From an uncultured Flammeovirgaceae bacterium (lineage in GTDB: Bacteria; Bacteroidota; Bacteroidia; Cytophagales; Cyclobacteriaceae), in NCBI GenBank assembly GCA_946480685.1, contig CAMLLI010000137.1, forward strand, positions 1-8,347: DNA of 8,347 bases, read 5' to 3'. This document shows, piece after piece, positions 1-7,033 of the stretch. The position numbers were made by a program, and so were the translations under genes. Each line of letters begins with the position of its first letter. The first letter of the stretch is position 1. The notes under the pieces were generated by a model that did not search any database, was not told where the DNA came from, and saw only the letters and a list, made by a program, of their open reading frames with translations.

Positions 1-2190
1 CTCTTTGAGGTTGGTATACTCTTTCAACGTTTTGTTGCTCCATTCCGACCAGCCCTTTTCATAATTCTCCAGGTAGTATTGATAGGTAAGGTCAGCATTG
101 CCTTCGTAAGATGTAGCGGCAAACGTAAAGTCGATGGAGTTGCTTGCATAGGGGAGTTCGGGCTTGAAATCTGGTTGTTGCTTATCTGTAATGGAATCGT
201 GTACACTATAATTTCCAAAGAATAGGGTTGAGTCTCCATTATTGGATGTACCAGCCGTACGAATTAAAGTCTGAAATATAGGAGTACGGTTTACCTTCAT
301 GGCCGGATCGTAGTGAATGAAACCATCCTTGGCACCAAATAGTACTTCGTTGTTTTGAAGTATGGCTATACTAACAAGGTCGTCATTCAGGTACTTGCGT
401 ATTTTATTGAATACATTTTCTTCCAGTATATATTCCCCAAGTGCATTCTTGCGGAATACACCAATATGATCGCGGCTGATAAAGTATATATTTCCCATAG
501 CATCTTCACGAATAAACCACACCTGGTCATTCTTGCCGAGGCGGGGCGTAAAAAAATCGTCTGGTATAAAACGATCAGCTTTTGCATCATACTTGTAAAC
601 ACCGGTGGTGCTGGTAAAGAGTAACTCGTTTCGCACTTTAAAAACGTTAATGAGCAGGTTGGAAGGAAAGCCTTTGTCAGCACCGTAGAATTTCACCTGC
701 TGTATACTATCGAGAGACGGACTGAATTTGATTTTATAGGCGCCCTTATAACCATGTGTCACCCACAAATCTCCGGAAGGGTCCTGCGCCATTACCCGCG
801 ATGATTCTCCAAACCCTTTCAGCTTCTTTCGAAATTTCCATTGGCCGTTAACAAAATCATATACCTGCAGTCCCGCATATACACCTTCAATTAATTGAGC
901 CGGATGATCTTTCAACGACTGAAATACCCATGAGCCTGGCTCGTAGGAGAGACGTATAGCAGAAGCACCTTGTACAGTAGTAGCACCGTTGTGGTGGCCG
1001 ATCATAATGTTGTTGCCATACTCACCGATGTGATATACCTGTCCGCGGGTGTTATCGATCAGTTTAAAATCAGCTTTGTCATTTTTATCGCGCATATATA
1101 CACCGGTATTGGTGCCGAGGTATAATTTGTTGTTGTGCAGGTAAGCGGAATAGCCTGAACCGGGTAAGCCAGTTTGTTTATTGATGAACGTGAAGGGTGA
1201 ACCAAGCTCTACGTATGCAAGACCGTTGTTTTGTCCTACCCACAGGTTATTCAGGTCATCCTCATATATACTCAACACCGTAGGACTTTCAATACCGCGT
1301 CCGCTGCCCAATTGCATCAACAGGTTGCCTTCAGCATCAAGCACCAGTAGTCCGTTGTTCTGTGTGCCGATGGCAAAGTTGCCGTTGCGCAGTCGCGTGA
1401 TGCAGTTTACGATCGATCCCCTGAAAAAAGCCTGCATATCTTCACGCCAGGGCTGTGATATACCTTCGCTATAGCGGTATATCCCTTCATAAAAGGTTGC
1501 TACCAGTAAATGGTTGTCGTGCAGCGGAAGTATACCCGCAATACTTTTCCCCTTGTAGAAATCTCCGCCTTTAATCAACCGTATCGAAGAACCCTCCAGC
1601 GTGCCGAGCCCGGTGGAGGGCTGGTTCACATATAACTGCCGGTTTACAAGAAACGAATGATCAATGCCGTGTTCAGATTGGACAATCGTGAAGGTGCGGT
1701 GGTTGTACACATATATATTAGAGAAGGTGCAGAAGTACACCAGGTCGTTATCGAGGTACACGCTCCAGGCTTCATCAAAATTTCTGAACTTCTGATCGAG
1801 GCTATCGGCCAGCGAGGTGTAGGTGAGTTGGCCGCGTTCGTTGGGAAAGAAATATCCGAAGTCGCCCTGACCTCCCACATAGATCCGCCCGCGACTGTCG
1901 ATGGCCACGCTTCGAACCTTCGTTCCGTTCTTCACGCCATACACCTGCCAGTGATCCCCGTCAAATTCCAGCAGCCCGAAATTGTTGGCGATGTACACCA
2001 GGCCTTGCCGGTTTTGTGTGATGAACCAGTTCTGAATTCCCGCGTGATATTCCACCGGCAGGAAGTTTCGGGTAAACGGAATCCCTGAAAGTGCCGACTG
2101 CGCCATTCCACGGAAGCCCGTAAAAAGGAGAATCATGGCGACAAAATTCAGGGTCAACGTGTACGTCAGGAAAGGTAAAATCCTTTTCAT
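1..2190 (-). CDS. Two-component-regulator-propeller / triple-tyrosine sensor protein, partial (C-terminus outside window)
   Basis: The frame is open for all 730 codons from an ATG at 2190 to the left edge; I checked every codon between about 1860 and 1 and found no stop. Residues 1-31 form a hydrophobic signal sequence or first membrane anchor ending MAQS. From residue 53 the protein shows propeller blades: Q-N-W-F-I-T-Q near 53-59, then N-N-F-G-L-L-E-F-D-G near 69-78, D-S-R-G-R-I-Y-V-G-G, and D-L-N-N-L-W-V-G near 312-319. From about residue 680 a Y_Y_Y domain begins (Y-Q-Y-Y-L-E-N-Y at 703-710, W714, W717, Y-T-N-L at 725-728) and is cut by the edge. In this family such a part is a periplasmic glycan sensor. 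The missing C-terminus could be a membrane helix plus LuxR-type helix-turn-helix (SusR-like), or a histidine kinase/response regulator hybrid. The opening sequence resembles the LuxR-type group, from memory only. It is divergent from the susCD operon, the usual place for its regulator. M19 (2136) is a less likely start because it would shorten the signal sequence. Confidence 0.9.
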   Translation of the reverse strand, partial: MKRILPFLTYTLTLNFVAMILLFTGFRGMAQSALSGIPFTRNFLPVEYHAGIQNWFITQNRQGLVYIANNFGLLEFDGDHWQVYGVKNGTKVRSVAIDSRGRIYVGGQGDFGYFFPNERGQLTYTSLADSLDQKFRNFDEAWSVYLDNDLVYFCTFSNIYVYNHRTFTIVQSEHGIDHSFLVNRQLYVNQPSTGLGTLEGSSIRLIKGGDFYKGKSIAGILPLHDNHLLVATFYEGIYRYSEGISQPWREDMQAFFRGSIVNCITRLRNGNFAIGTQNNGLLVLDAEGNLLMQLGSGRGIESPTVLSIYEDDLNNLWVGQNNGLAYVELGSPFTFINKQTGLPGSGYSAYLHNNKLYLGTNTGVYMRDKNDKADFKLIDNTRGQVYHIGEYGNNIMIGHHNGATTVQGASAIRLSYEPGSWVFQSLKDHPAQLIEGVYAGLQVYDFVNGQWKFRKKLKGFGESSRVMAQDPSGDLWVTHGYKGAYKIKFSPSLDSIQQVKFYGADKGFPSNLLINVFKVRNELLFTSTTGVYKYDAKADRFIPDDFFTPRLGKNDQVWFIREDAMGNIYFISRDHIGVFRKNALGEYILEENVFNKIRKYLNDDLVSIAILQNNEVLFGAKDGFIHYDPAMKVNRTPIFQTLIRTAGTSNNGDSTLFFGNYSVHDSITDKQQPDFKPELPYASNSIDFTFAATSYEGNADLTYQYYLENYEKGWSEWSNKTLKEYTNLKE

Positions 2191-2219
2191 GATGAGGTTC
2201 GAGACAATTGATGTAGTGT

Positions 2220-2227
2220 CAAATCTA
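2220..2227 (-). promoter_or_regulatory. Candidate -7 element of the sensor gene promoter (TAGATTTG)
   Basis: Read on the minus strand the bases are TAGATTTG, a full match to the Bacteroidota -7 consensus TAnnTTTG. Transcription would start near 2213, leaving a leader of roughly 20 nt before the ATG at 2190. There is no convincing TTTG/TTG -33 element 19-21 nt upstream; the 17-bp palindrome fills most of that spacer. This is inference from motif and position. Confidence 0.4.
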
Positions 2228-2229
2228 AC

Positions 2230-2246
2230 TTTCAAAACGTTTGAAA
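2230..2246. promoter_or_regulatory. 17-bp palindrome TTTCAAA-ACG-TTTGAAA, candidate operator
   Basis: Two perfect 7-bp inverted arms, TTTCAAA and TTTGAAA, flank a 3-bp centre. The site lies 2 bp upstream of the candidate -7 element of the sensor gene, where a bound protein would block or alter that promoter. The central AAACGTTT resembles LacI-family operators, which often have a CG centre, but any dimeric regulator could use it. The symmetry is seen directly; the operator role is inferred. Confidence 0.45.
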
Positions 2247-2335
2247 TCCACTGAAATTAAAGTTTCTGGCGATGTGATGTAGTTTTGATGTAGCCTTGTG
2301 GGCTGGGTTGATGTAGTATTGTTGGGGTGGGATTA

Positions 2336-2366
2336 TTGAATTCTGCCGTCATCCTTGCAAAGTTTG
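2336..2366 (+). promoter_or_regulatory. Candidate susC operon promoter (TTG-N20-AAAGTTTG)
   Basis: TTG at 2336-2338 is followed after 20 bp by AAAGTTTG at 2359-2366. The Bacteroidota consensus is TTTG, 19-21 bp, TAnnTTTG, so the -7 element has one mismatch in its TA and the -33 element lacks its first T. Transcription would begin near 2373, giving a leader of about 70 nt. An imperfect promoter would fit a gene that needs an activator. TAGTTTTG at 2280-2287 matches the -7 consensus better but has no -33 element at the right distance and would overlap the direct repeats. Confidence 0.35.
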
Positions 2367-2374
2367 TTGGCGCA

Positions 2375-2398
2375 TTCAAACGTTTTCGGATTTTGAAA
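2375..2398. promoter_or_regulatory. Second operator-like site: inverted 12-bp copy of the palindrome core plus an extra half-site
   Basis: Positions 2375-2386 read TTCAAACGTTTT, the exact reverse complement of 2234-2245 (AAAACGTTTGAA) within the first palindrome. A further half-site TTTGAAA sits at 2392-2398, so TTCAAA and TTTGAA also form an inverted pair with an 11-bp gap. The site begins about 8 bp after the candidate susC -7 element, close to the expected transcription start, where binding could control susC transcription. The match is seen directly; the role is inferred. Confidence 0.4.
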
Positions 2399-2443
2399 CT
2401 CCGCAAACAGATGCATGAGCACTTTAACCAAATCTAAATACGC

Positions 2444-5400
2444 ATGAAAACTAAACTACTGGCGCTCTTAATGACGCTGTCGCTGGTCGGGTACGGCCAA
2501 AGCCTGTTAAAAGGGCGGGTGACAGATGAAAACGACCAGCCACTACCCGGAGTGAATGTCCTTCTTAAAGGAACATCGCAGGGAACAGTGACTGATGCAA
2601 ATGGTGAGTATTCCTTAAATAGTGTATCGTCTGATGCCGTGGTGGTACTCAGCTTTATCGGCTACACACCACAGGAAATTGCTGTTGGCGGAAGAACGAG
2701 TATCGATGTGAAGCTCCTTCCGGATTCCAGAACGTTGGAAGAAGTTGTGGTTATTGGTTACGGAACCACCACACAAAAAGAGTTGACCGGATCGGTTTCA
2801 GTTGTAAACGGTGAACAACTCACTTCCCTCAACCCGGTTCGTATAGACCAGGCGTTGCAAGGTCAGGCTTCGGGTGTGCAGATCTCTTCTGCATCCGGTT
2901 CACCCGGTGGTGGTCTGAACATTCGCATCCGCGGTCTCTCAACCAACGGTGATAACAACCCGCTGATATTGGTAGACGGTGTACCGTATTCTTCAGACGG
3001 TCTCAATGCTCTGAACCCTTCCGATGTAGAATCGATCAACGTATTGAAAGATGCATCGGCTGCTATATATGGTGTACGTGCTGCGAACGGTGTGATCATT
3101 GTCACAACCAAACAAGGACGCAAGAACGCAAAGCCAAGCCTGGAGTTCAGCGGCTACTACGGTGTTCAGCAGACAACAAAGAAACTTGACCTGCTGTCTG
3201 CGCGCGAGTTCGCTGTATTAAAGAACGAAGCGTTTGCTGCCGGTGGTCAGGCCCCCCCATTCTCGAATGTAAATCTGGGTAACGGTACCGACTGGCAGGA
3301 TGAAGTATTTCAGGATGCTCCTATTCAAAACTATAATTTGAATTTGAATGGTGGTTCTGACAAGAGTACATATTCCATCGGAGGTTCTTACCTCGACCAG
3401 GAAGGTATAGTAGGTGGCGATAAAGCTTCTTACAGACGTTACAATGCACGTCTGAATTTCACAACAGACATCACTCCGAAATTAACATTGCAAAATGTAT
3501 TGCTCTATACACATGAAAGAAGAAAGACACTTGCAGAGAATGGTATATCTTCTGTGCTCTTCAACACGATCAACGCATCACCGGTAGCAACACCATATAC
3601 CAGCACAGGTGACTATGCATTCCTGGAAGATGTTGCCGAAGTGATCAACCCGCTCGCGCAGATCTCGAATACATTTAATGAATCGCGCGTGAACAAGATT
3701 GTAGGGAAAGAAGAACTTACCTATAAAATCAACAATCACTTTCAATTGTCAGGTCGTGCCGGGTATAACTATGCCATTGTTGACGACAAGACATTCAATC
3801 CATTGGTATACTACGGATCAGGCAAAGCACAAAACACTGCGCTTAACGCCAACCTCGATCCGCGCACAACAGAGATCGCTTCCGGTGTAGAGATACCGAT
3901 CTATAACAACGTAGTGGAAACACGCACGTCTTATTTCAATTACAACCTCGAAGCGTTCCTGAATTATGACAGAACCTTCATGGACCTGCACAAAGTAAAA
4001 GCAACACTTGGTACATCCTTGTTTGCAGATGTAAATAAGAGTCTTACCGGTACAGGCTATAACGTACCGTATAACTCAAACGACTTTGCAGATATATCGG
4101 CAACCGATGGTACAAACCTGCTTAACAGTACATCATCCTGGCAGAACGAAACCAGACTGCAGTCATACTTCCTGCGTGCAGAGTATGGTTACGGAAGTAA
4201 ATATCTACTCTCGGCACTCATTCGCAGAGACGGTTCTTCAAACTTCGGTGCCAACAATCGCTTCGGTTATTTCCCGGCGGTATCAGCAGCGTGGGTAGTA
4301 TCAGAAGAATCATTCTTCAATACAAACCTGATCGAGTTCATGAAGGTACGCGCCAGCTACGGTGTATCGGGTAACGATAAGATCGGTCTCTTCCGCTACC
4401 GTGCATTACTCGGTGGTGAAGGTGTATATCCGTTCAACGATCAGCTTGTTAACGGAGTGGCTATTGGTACACTTGGTAACCAGGATCTGAAATGGGAAAC
4501 AACCCGCCAGACCAACATTGGTGTTGACCTGAATTTGTTCAACGGCAAAATCGAAATCACAGCCGACTACTATATCAAGAAAACAAAAGACTTGTTGTTC
4601 CAACCTGATATCTCCGCTATATCCGGAGCGTACGGTGCCGGTAGCAGTCCTCCCTGGGTAAACGGTGGTGATGTGAAGAACAGCGGTTTTGAATTCCTCA
4701 TCAACTACAACACAAACATCAGTGAAGATATCCGCTTTAACATTGGTTACAACCTGACCACGATACGCAACGAAGTAACAGCTTTACCTGCTGGTGTTGA
4801 CTTCTACGAGTTCGGTGCTTTCGGTGTAGGTGGCGGAACGGCTACACGCATGGAAGTAGGGCAGCCCATGGGATATTTCTTCGGGTATAAAACAGACGGT
4901 GTATACCAGACAACACAAGAGATTGCCGAGCGCGGTGTAACACAGGCAGGTGCACAGCCTGGCGACTTACGCTATGTTGATAAAGATGGAAGCACAACGA
5001 TAAACTTCAGCAACGACAGCGACAAGATGAACATCGGTTCCCCGATCCCCGATGTAATTATGGGCTTGAATGTAGGCGTAAGTTTCAAAGGCATTGATTT
5101 CTCGACAACACTATACGCATCACTCGGCAACGAGATCCTGCGCAACTACGAGCGTCAGCAACCTTTGGCAAACTTGCTCAACTATAAATTAGAGCGCTGG
5201 ACAGGACCGGGTTCAACAAACGAACATCCTCGTCTTACAACCGCTGCCAACAACAACGCAGTTATATCCGACTACTTTGTTGAAGATGGTTCGTTCATGC
5301 GTATCAAGAATATACAGTTAGGCTATACATTACCAACAGCGCTCACGGAGAAAATCGGTGCACGCAAGCTGAGAATATATGTAGCCGCAAACAACCTTGC

Positions 5401-5527
5401 CACCTTTACGAAGTACAAAGGTTACGATCCTGACTTCTCAACCTTCAACCCGCTGGTGTCAGGTATAGACTATGGTTACTATCCACAGGCTAAAACGTTT
5501 ATGGCTGGTTTAAATCTAAATTTCTAA
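2444..5527 (+). CDS. SusC/RagA-family TonB-linked outer membrane glycan transporter
   Basis: The protein has 1027 residues, a normal SusC length. It imports oligosaccharides across the outer membrane with TonB/ExbBD energy, capped by its SusD partner. Residues 1-19 are a signal peptide ending GYGQ. Residues 22-91 are a carboxypeptidase-regulatory-like beta-sandwich (L-K-G-R-V-T-D-E, L-P-G-V-N-V, T-D-A-N-G-E-Y-S-L). Residues 98-107, LEEVVVIGYG, mark the stretch before the plug. The plug covers roughly 107-225 and ends in the family signature NVLKDASAAIYGVRAANG from residue 199, followed by V-T-T-K. The rest is the 22-strand barrel, ending in Phe (GLNLNF), the usual barrel-assembly signal. There is no extra N-terminal STN domain, so control by an ECF-sigma/anti-sigma pair is unlikely and the divergent sensor is the better candidate. 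The ATG at 2444 follows A-rich sequence without Shine-Dalgarno; the in-frame ATG at 2411 is stopped by TAA at 2435. Substrate is not readable from the sequence. Confidence 0.96.
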   Translation: MKTKLLALLMTLSLVGYGQSLLKGRVTDENDQPLPGVNVLLKGTSQGTVTDANGEYSLNSVSSDAVVVLSFIGYTPQEIAVGGRTSIDVKLLPDSRTLEEVVVIGYGTTTQKELTGSVSVVNGEQLTSLNPVRIDQALQGQASGVQISSASGSPGGGLNIRIRGLSTNGDNNPLILVDGVPYSSDGLNALNPSDVESINVLKDASAAIYGVRAANGVIIVTTKQGRKNAKPSLEFSGYYGVQQTTKKLDLLSAREFAVLKNEAFAAGGQAPPFSNVNLGNGTDWQDEVFQDAPIQNYNLNLNGGSDKSTYSIGGSYLDQEGIVGGDKASYRRYNARLNFTTDITPKLTLQNVLLYTHERRKTLAENGISSVLFNTINASPVATPYTSTGDYAFLEDVAEVINPLAQISNTFNESRVNKIVGKEELTYKINNHFQLSGRAGYNYAIVDDKTFNPLVYYGSGKAQNTALNANLDPRTTEIASGVEIPIYNNVVETRTSYFNYNLEAFLNYDRTFMDLHKVKATLGTSLFADVNKSLTGTGYNVPYNSNDFADISATDGTNLLNSTSSWQNETRLQSYFLRAEYGYGSKYLLSALIRRDGSSNFGANNRFGYFPAVSAAWVVSEESFFNTNLIEFMKVRASYGVSGNDKIGLFRYRALLGGEGVYPFNDQLVNGVAIGTLGNQDLKWETTRQTNIGVDLNLFNGKIEITADYYIKKTKDLLFQPDISAISGAYGAGSSPPWVNGGDVKNSGFEFLINYNTNISEDIRFNIGYNLTTIRNEVTALPAGVDFYEFGAFGVGGGTATRMEVGQPMGYFFGYKTDGVYQTTQEIAERGVTQAGAQPGDLRYVDKDGSTTINFSNDSDKMNIGSPIPDVIMGLNVGVSFKGIDFSTTLYASLGNEILRNYERQQPLANLLNYKLERWTGPGSTNEHPRLTTAANNNAVISDYFVEDGSFMRIKNIQLGYTLPTALTEKIGARKLRIYVAANNLATFTKYKGYDPDFSTFNPLVSGIDYGYYPQAKTFMAGLNLNF

Positions 5528-5531
5528 ACCG

Positions 5532-7013
5532 ATGAAGAATTTCTTTAAAACATCAATATTCGTTGCAGCCACAACCGTGATGTCACTGAGCTGCGATAAT
5601 TATGTAGACATCAACCCGGAGTACGCGATCGATGCAGATAATTTCTTTAAGAGTCCGACAGACTATGAGCGCGCACTGACCGGAGCATACGATCTGATGC
5701 AGACATCATATCTCGATATATGGATTGGTGAAATTGCATCCGACAACTCGATTGCCGGTGGTGAAAGTGTTACCGATACAGAAGGTTTGCACCAGATCGA
5801 TGCTATGACGCACGGTGGTGTTAACAACGAACTGCGCAGTATATTCCGCTGGATGTATACCGGTATCACCCGCGTAAACTATATCTACGAGAATAAAGAT
5901 AAACTGGACTTTGAAGGTAAAGAGAGAATATTGGCGGAAGCAGCTTTTCTGCGTGCGTATTATTACTTCGAGCTTGTGAAGTTCTTTGGTGATGTACCGC
6001 TGATCGTAGACAAGCGTCTTTCATCCAGTGAGATTGCATCACAGCAGCGCACACCGAAGGCTGAAGTATATGCACAGATCGAAAAGGATCTGATCTACGC
6101 AAGCGAAACGCTCGATTGGACAACGCCTGTAAAAGGAAGAATTACCAAAGGTGCGGCACTCGCATTGCTGGGTAAAGCATATTTATACCAGGAGAAATTT
6201 ACAGAGTCTGCACAGGTACTGGACCGTGTCATTAACGAAGGCCCTTACGATCTGTTTGAAGATTTCAGTATGCTCTTCCGTGTTAAAAATGAGATCGGTA
6301 ATCCTGAAACTGTTTTTGATATCGAGTATGTAGGTATAGAAGGTGGTGGTTATGGCTGCTTTGTTTGTCTCGAAGGTTTTGCGGCTGTAGGTTTCCACGG
6401 TATCCGCGGTTATGAAGGCCCTATATATCGCGATGGTAACAGCTACAACTTACCGACACAGGATCTGGTGGATGAATTTGAAGCCGGTGATCCGCGCCTC
6501 GAAGCATCTATACTTGACATTGAAGCATTCAAGGCAGCGCAGGAAGATCCGTCTGCAGTGAAATATGTCGTGGGTGGTGGTGGACACACCGGATACTATA
6601 ACAATAAATATCTGAAACGTGCTGATGAACTCGGTGCCGGTGATGATGACCTTACCAGTCCTGTAAACCACAAGGTAATTCGCTATGCCGATGTATTGCT
6701 GATGGCTGCTGAAGCACATAATCGGAAAGGTTCTCCGAACGATGCACTCGCGCGTCAATATCTCAACGAAGTTCGCGCACGTGTTGATATGGATCCGGTA
6801 AATGTATCGGGTGCTGCCCTGACTCAGGCTATATATCACGAACGCAGAGTGGAACTGTCGGGTGAAGGCTTACACTTCTTTGACCTCGTACGTACAGGCA
6901 GAGCCGCTACTGAGATACAGGGATTCCAGGCGAACAAAAATGAATTGTTCCCGATTCCGCAAGACGAGATCGATCTCTCGGGTGCCGGATGGAATCAAAA
7001 CAATGGTTACTAA
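5532..7013 (+). CDS. SusD/RagB-family outer membrane glycan-binding lipoprotein
   Basis: The protein has 493 residues, typical of SusD. It starts 4 nt after the susC stop, so the two are co-transcribed and probably translationally linked. Residues 1-20 form a lipoprotein signal with lipobox SLSC and acylated Cys21. The mature N-terminus Y-V-D-I-N-P, then F-F-K-S-P-T-D-Y and G-A-Y-D-L, is standard for the family. Helical TPR-like segments are visible near 120-150 (A-E-A-A-F-L-R-A-Y-Y-Y-F-E-L-V) and 202-238 (A-L-L-G-K-A-Y-L-Y). The C-terminal RagB/SusD part carries R-Y-A-D-V-L-L-M-A-A-E-A from about 384, then L-N-E-V-R-A-R, E-R-R-V-E-L, F-F-D-L-V-R, the F-P-I-P motif and a final N-Q-N-N-G-Y. 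By family knowledge it sits on the cell surface as a lid on SusC and binds the glycan. A Cys-Phe-Val-Cys at 276-279 followed by a Gly- and aromatic-rich loop is a local feature of possible interest for the binding site. Confidence 0.96.
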   Translation: MKNFFKTSIFVAATTVMSLSCDNYVDINPEYAIDADNFFKSPTDYERALTGAYDLMQTSYLDIWIGEIASDNSIAGGESVTDTEGLHQIDAMTHGGVNNELRSIFRWMYTGITRVNYIYENKDKLDFEGKERILAEAAFLRAYYYFELVKFFGDVPLIVDKRLSSSEIASQQRTPKAEVYAQIEKDLIYASETLDWTTPVKGRITKGAALALLGKAYLYQEKFTESAQVLDRVINEGPYDLFEDFSMLFRVKNEIGNPETVFDIEYVGIEGGGYGCFVCLEGFAAVGFHGIRGYEGPIYRDGNSYNLPTQDLVDEFEAGDPRLEASILDIEAFKAAQEDPSAVKYVVGGGGHTGYYNNKYLKRADELGAGDDDLTSPVNHKVIRYADVLLMAAEAHNRKGSPNDALARQYLNEVRARVDMDPVNVSGAALTQAIYHERRVELSGEGLHFFDLVRTGRAATEIQGFQANKNELFPIPQDEIDLSGAGWNQNNGY

Positions 7014-7033
7014 CAAACTTGAAAATATAGTTT

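Larger units (their letters stand above)
2209..2316 (+). repeat. Four direct copies of TGATGTAG, candidate activator sites
   Basis: The octamer TGATGTAG occurs at 2209-2216, 2275-2282, 2286-2293 and 2309-2316, all in the same orientation. Three copies extend leftwards to TTGATGTAG. Start-to-start spacings are 66, 11 and 23 bp, close to multiples of one DNA helical turn, so the copies would face about the same side of the helix. The last copy ends 19 bp before the candidate susC -33 element, a typical position for an activator that contacts polymerase. No coding sequence explains the repetition. Confidence 0.45.
2191..2443. promoter_or_regulatory. Divergent intergenic control region between the sensor gene and susC
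   Basis: This 253-bp stretch separates two head-to-head genes and must hold the promoters of both. It contains a 17-bp palindrome, an inverted 12-bp copy of the palindrome core, four TGATGTAG direct repeats, and sequences resembling the Bacteroidota -7 element TAnnTTTG in both directions. These parts are listed separately. The only short open frame next to susC, ATG at 2411 to TAA at 2435-2437, has eight codons and is not considered a gene. No terminator-like hairpin was seen, as expected for divergent genes. Confidence 0.8.

Noticed and set aside
387..683. Open frames within the sensor gene region in other frames or on the other strand (24-239, 355-624, 387-683, 1181-1474, 1644-1880, 1657-2088)
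   Set aside because: All overlap the 730-codon minus-strand frame, which has clear propeller and Y_Y_Y homology. Their translations show no recognisable domain.
2280..2287. TAGTTTTG as the main susC -7 element
   Set aside because: It matches TAnnTTTG but has no TTG 19-21 bp upstream, would leave a leader of about 150 nt, and overlaps the direct repeats. Kept only as an alternative.
2411..2437. Eight-codon upstream open frame ending 6 nt before the susC ATG
   Set aside because: It is short, with no ribosome-binding evidence, and such frames arise often by chance. It mainly shows that susC cannot start at 2411.
2863..3123. Antisense and out-of-frame open frames within susC (2863-3123, 4086-4298, 4406-4603)
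   Set aside because: They are shadows of a strongly supported SusC coding sequence and have no motif of their own.
6450..6839. Open frames overlapping susD and the PKD lipoprotein (for example 5663-5869, 5866-6123, 6151-6333, 6183-6398, 6450-6839, 6862-7053, 7048-7452, 7205-7591, 7410-7619, 7761-7982, 7841-8143)
   Set aside because: They overlap frames with clear family signatures and lack recognisable features; the stop-poor antisense frames follow from codon use.
7014..7033. Separate promoter or terminator between susD and the PKD lipoprotein gene
   Set aside because: The gap is only 20 nt with no hairpin and no TAnnTTTG match, so an operon is the simpler reading.
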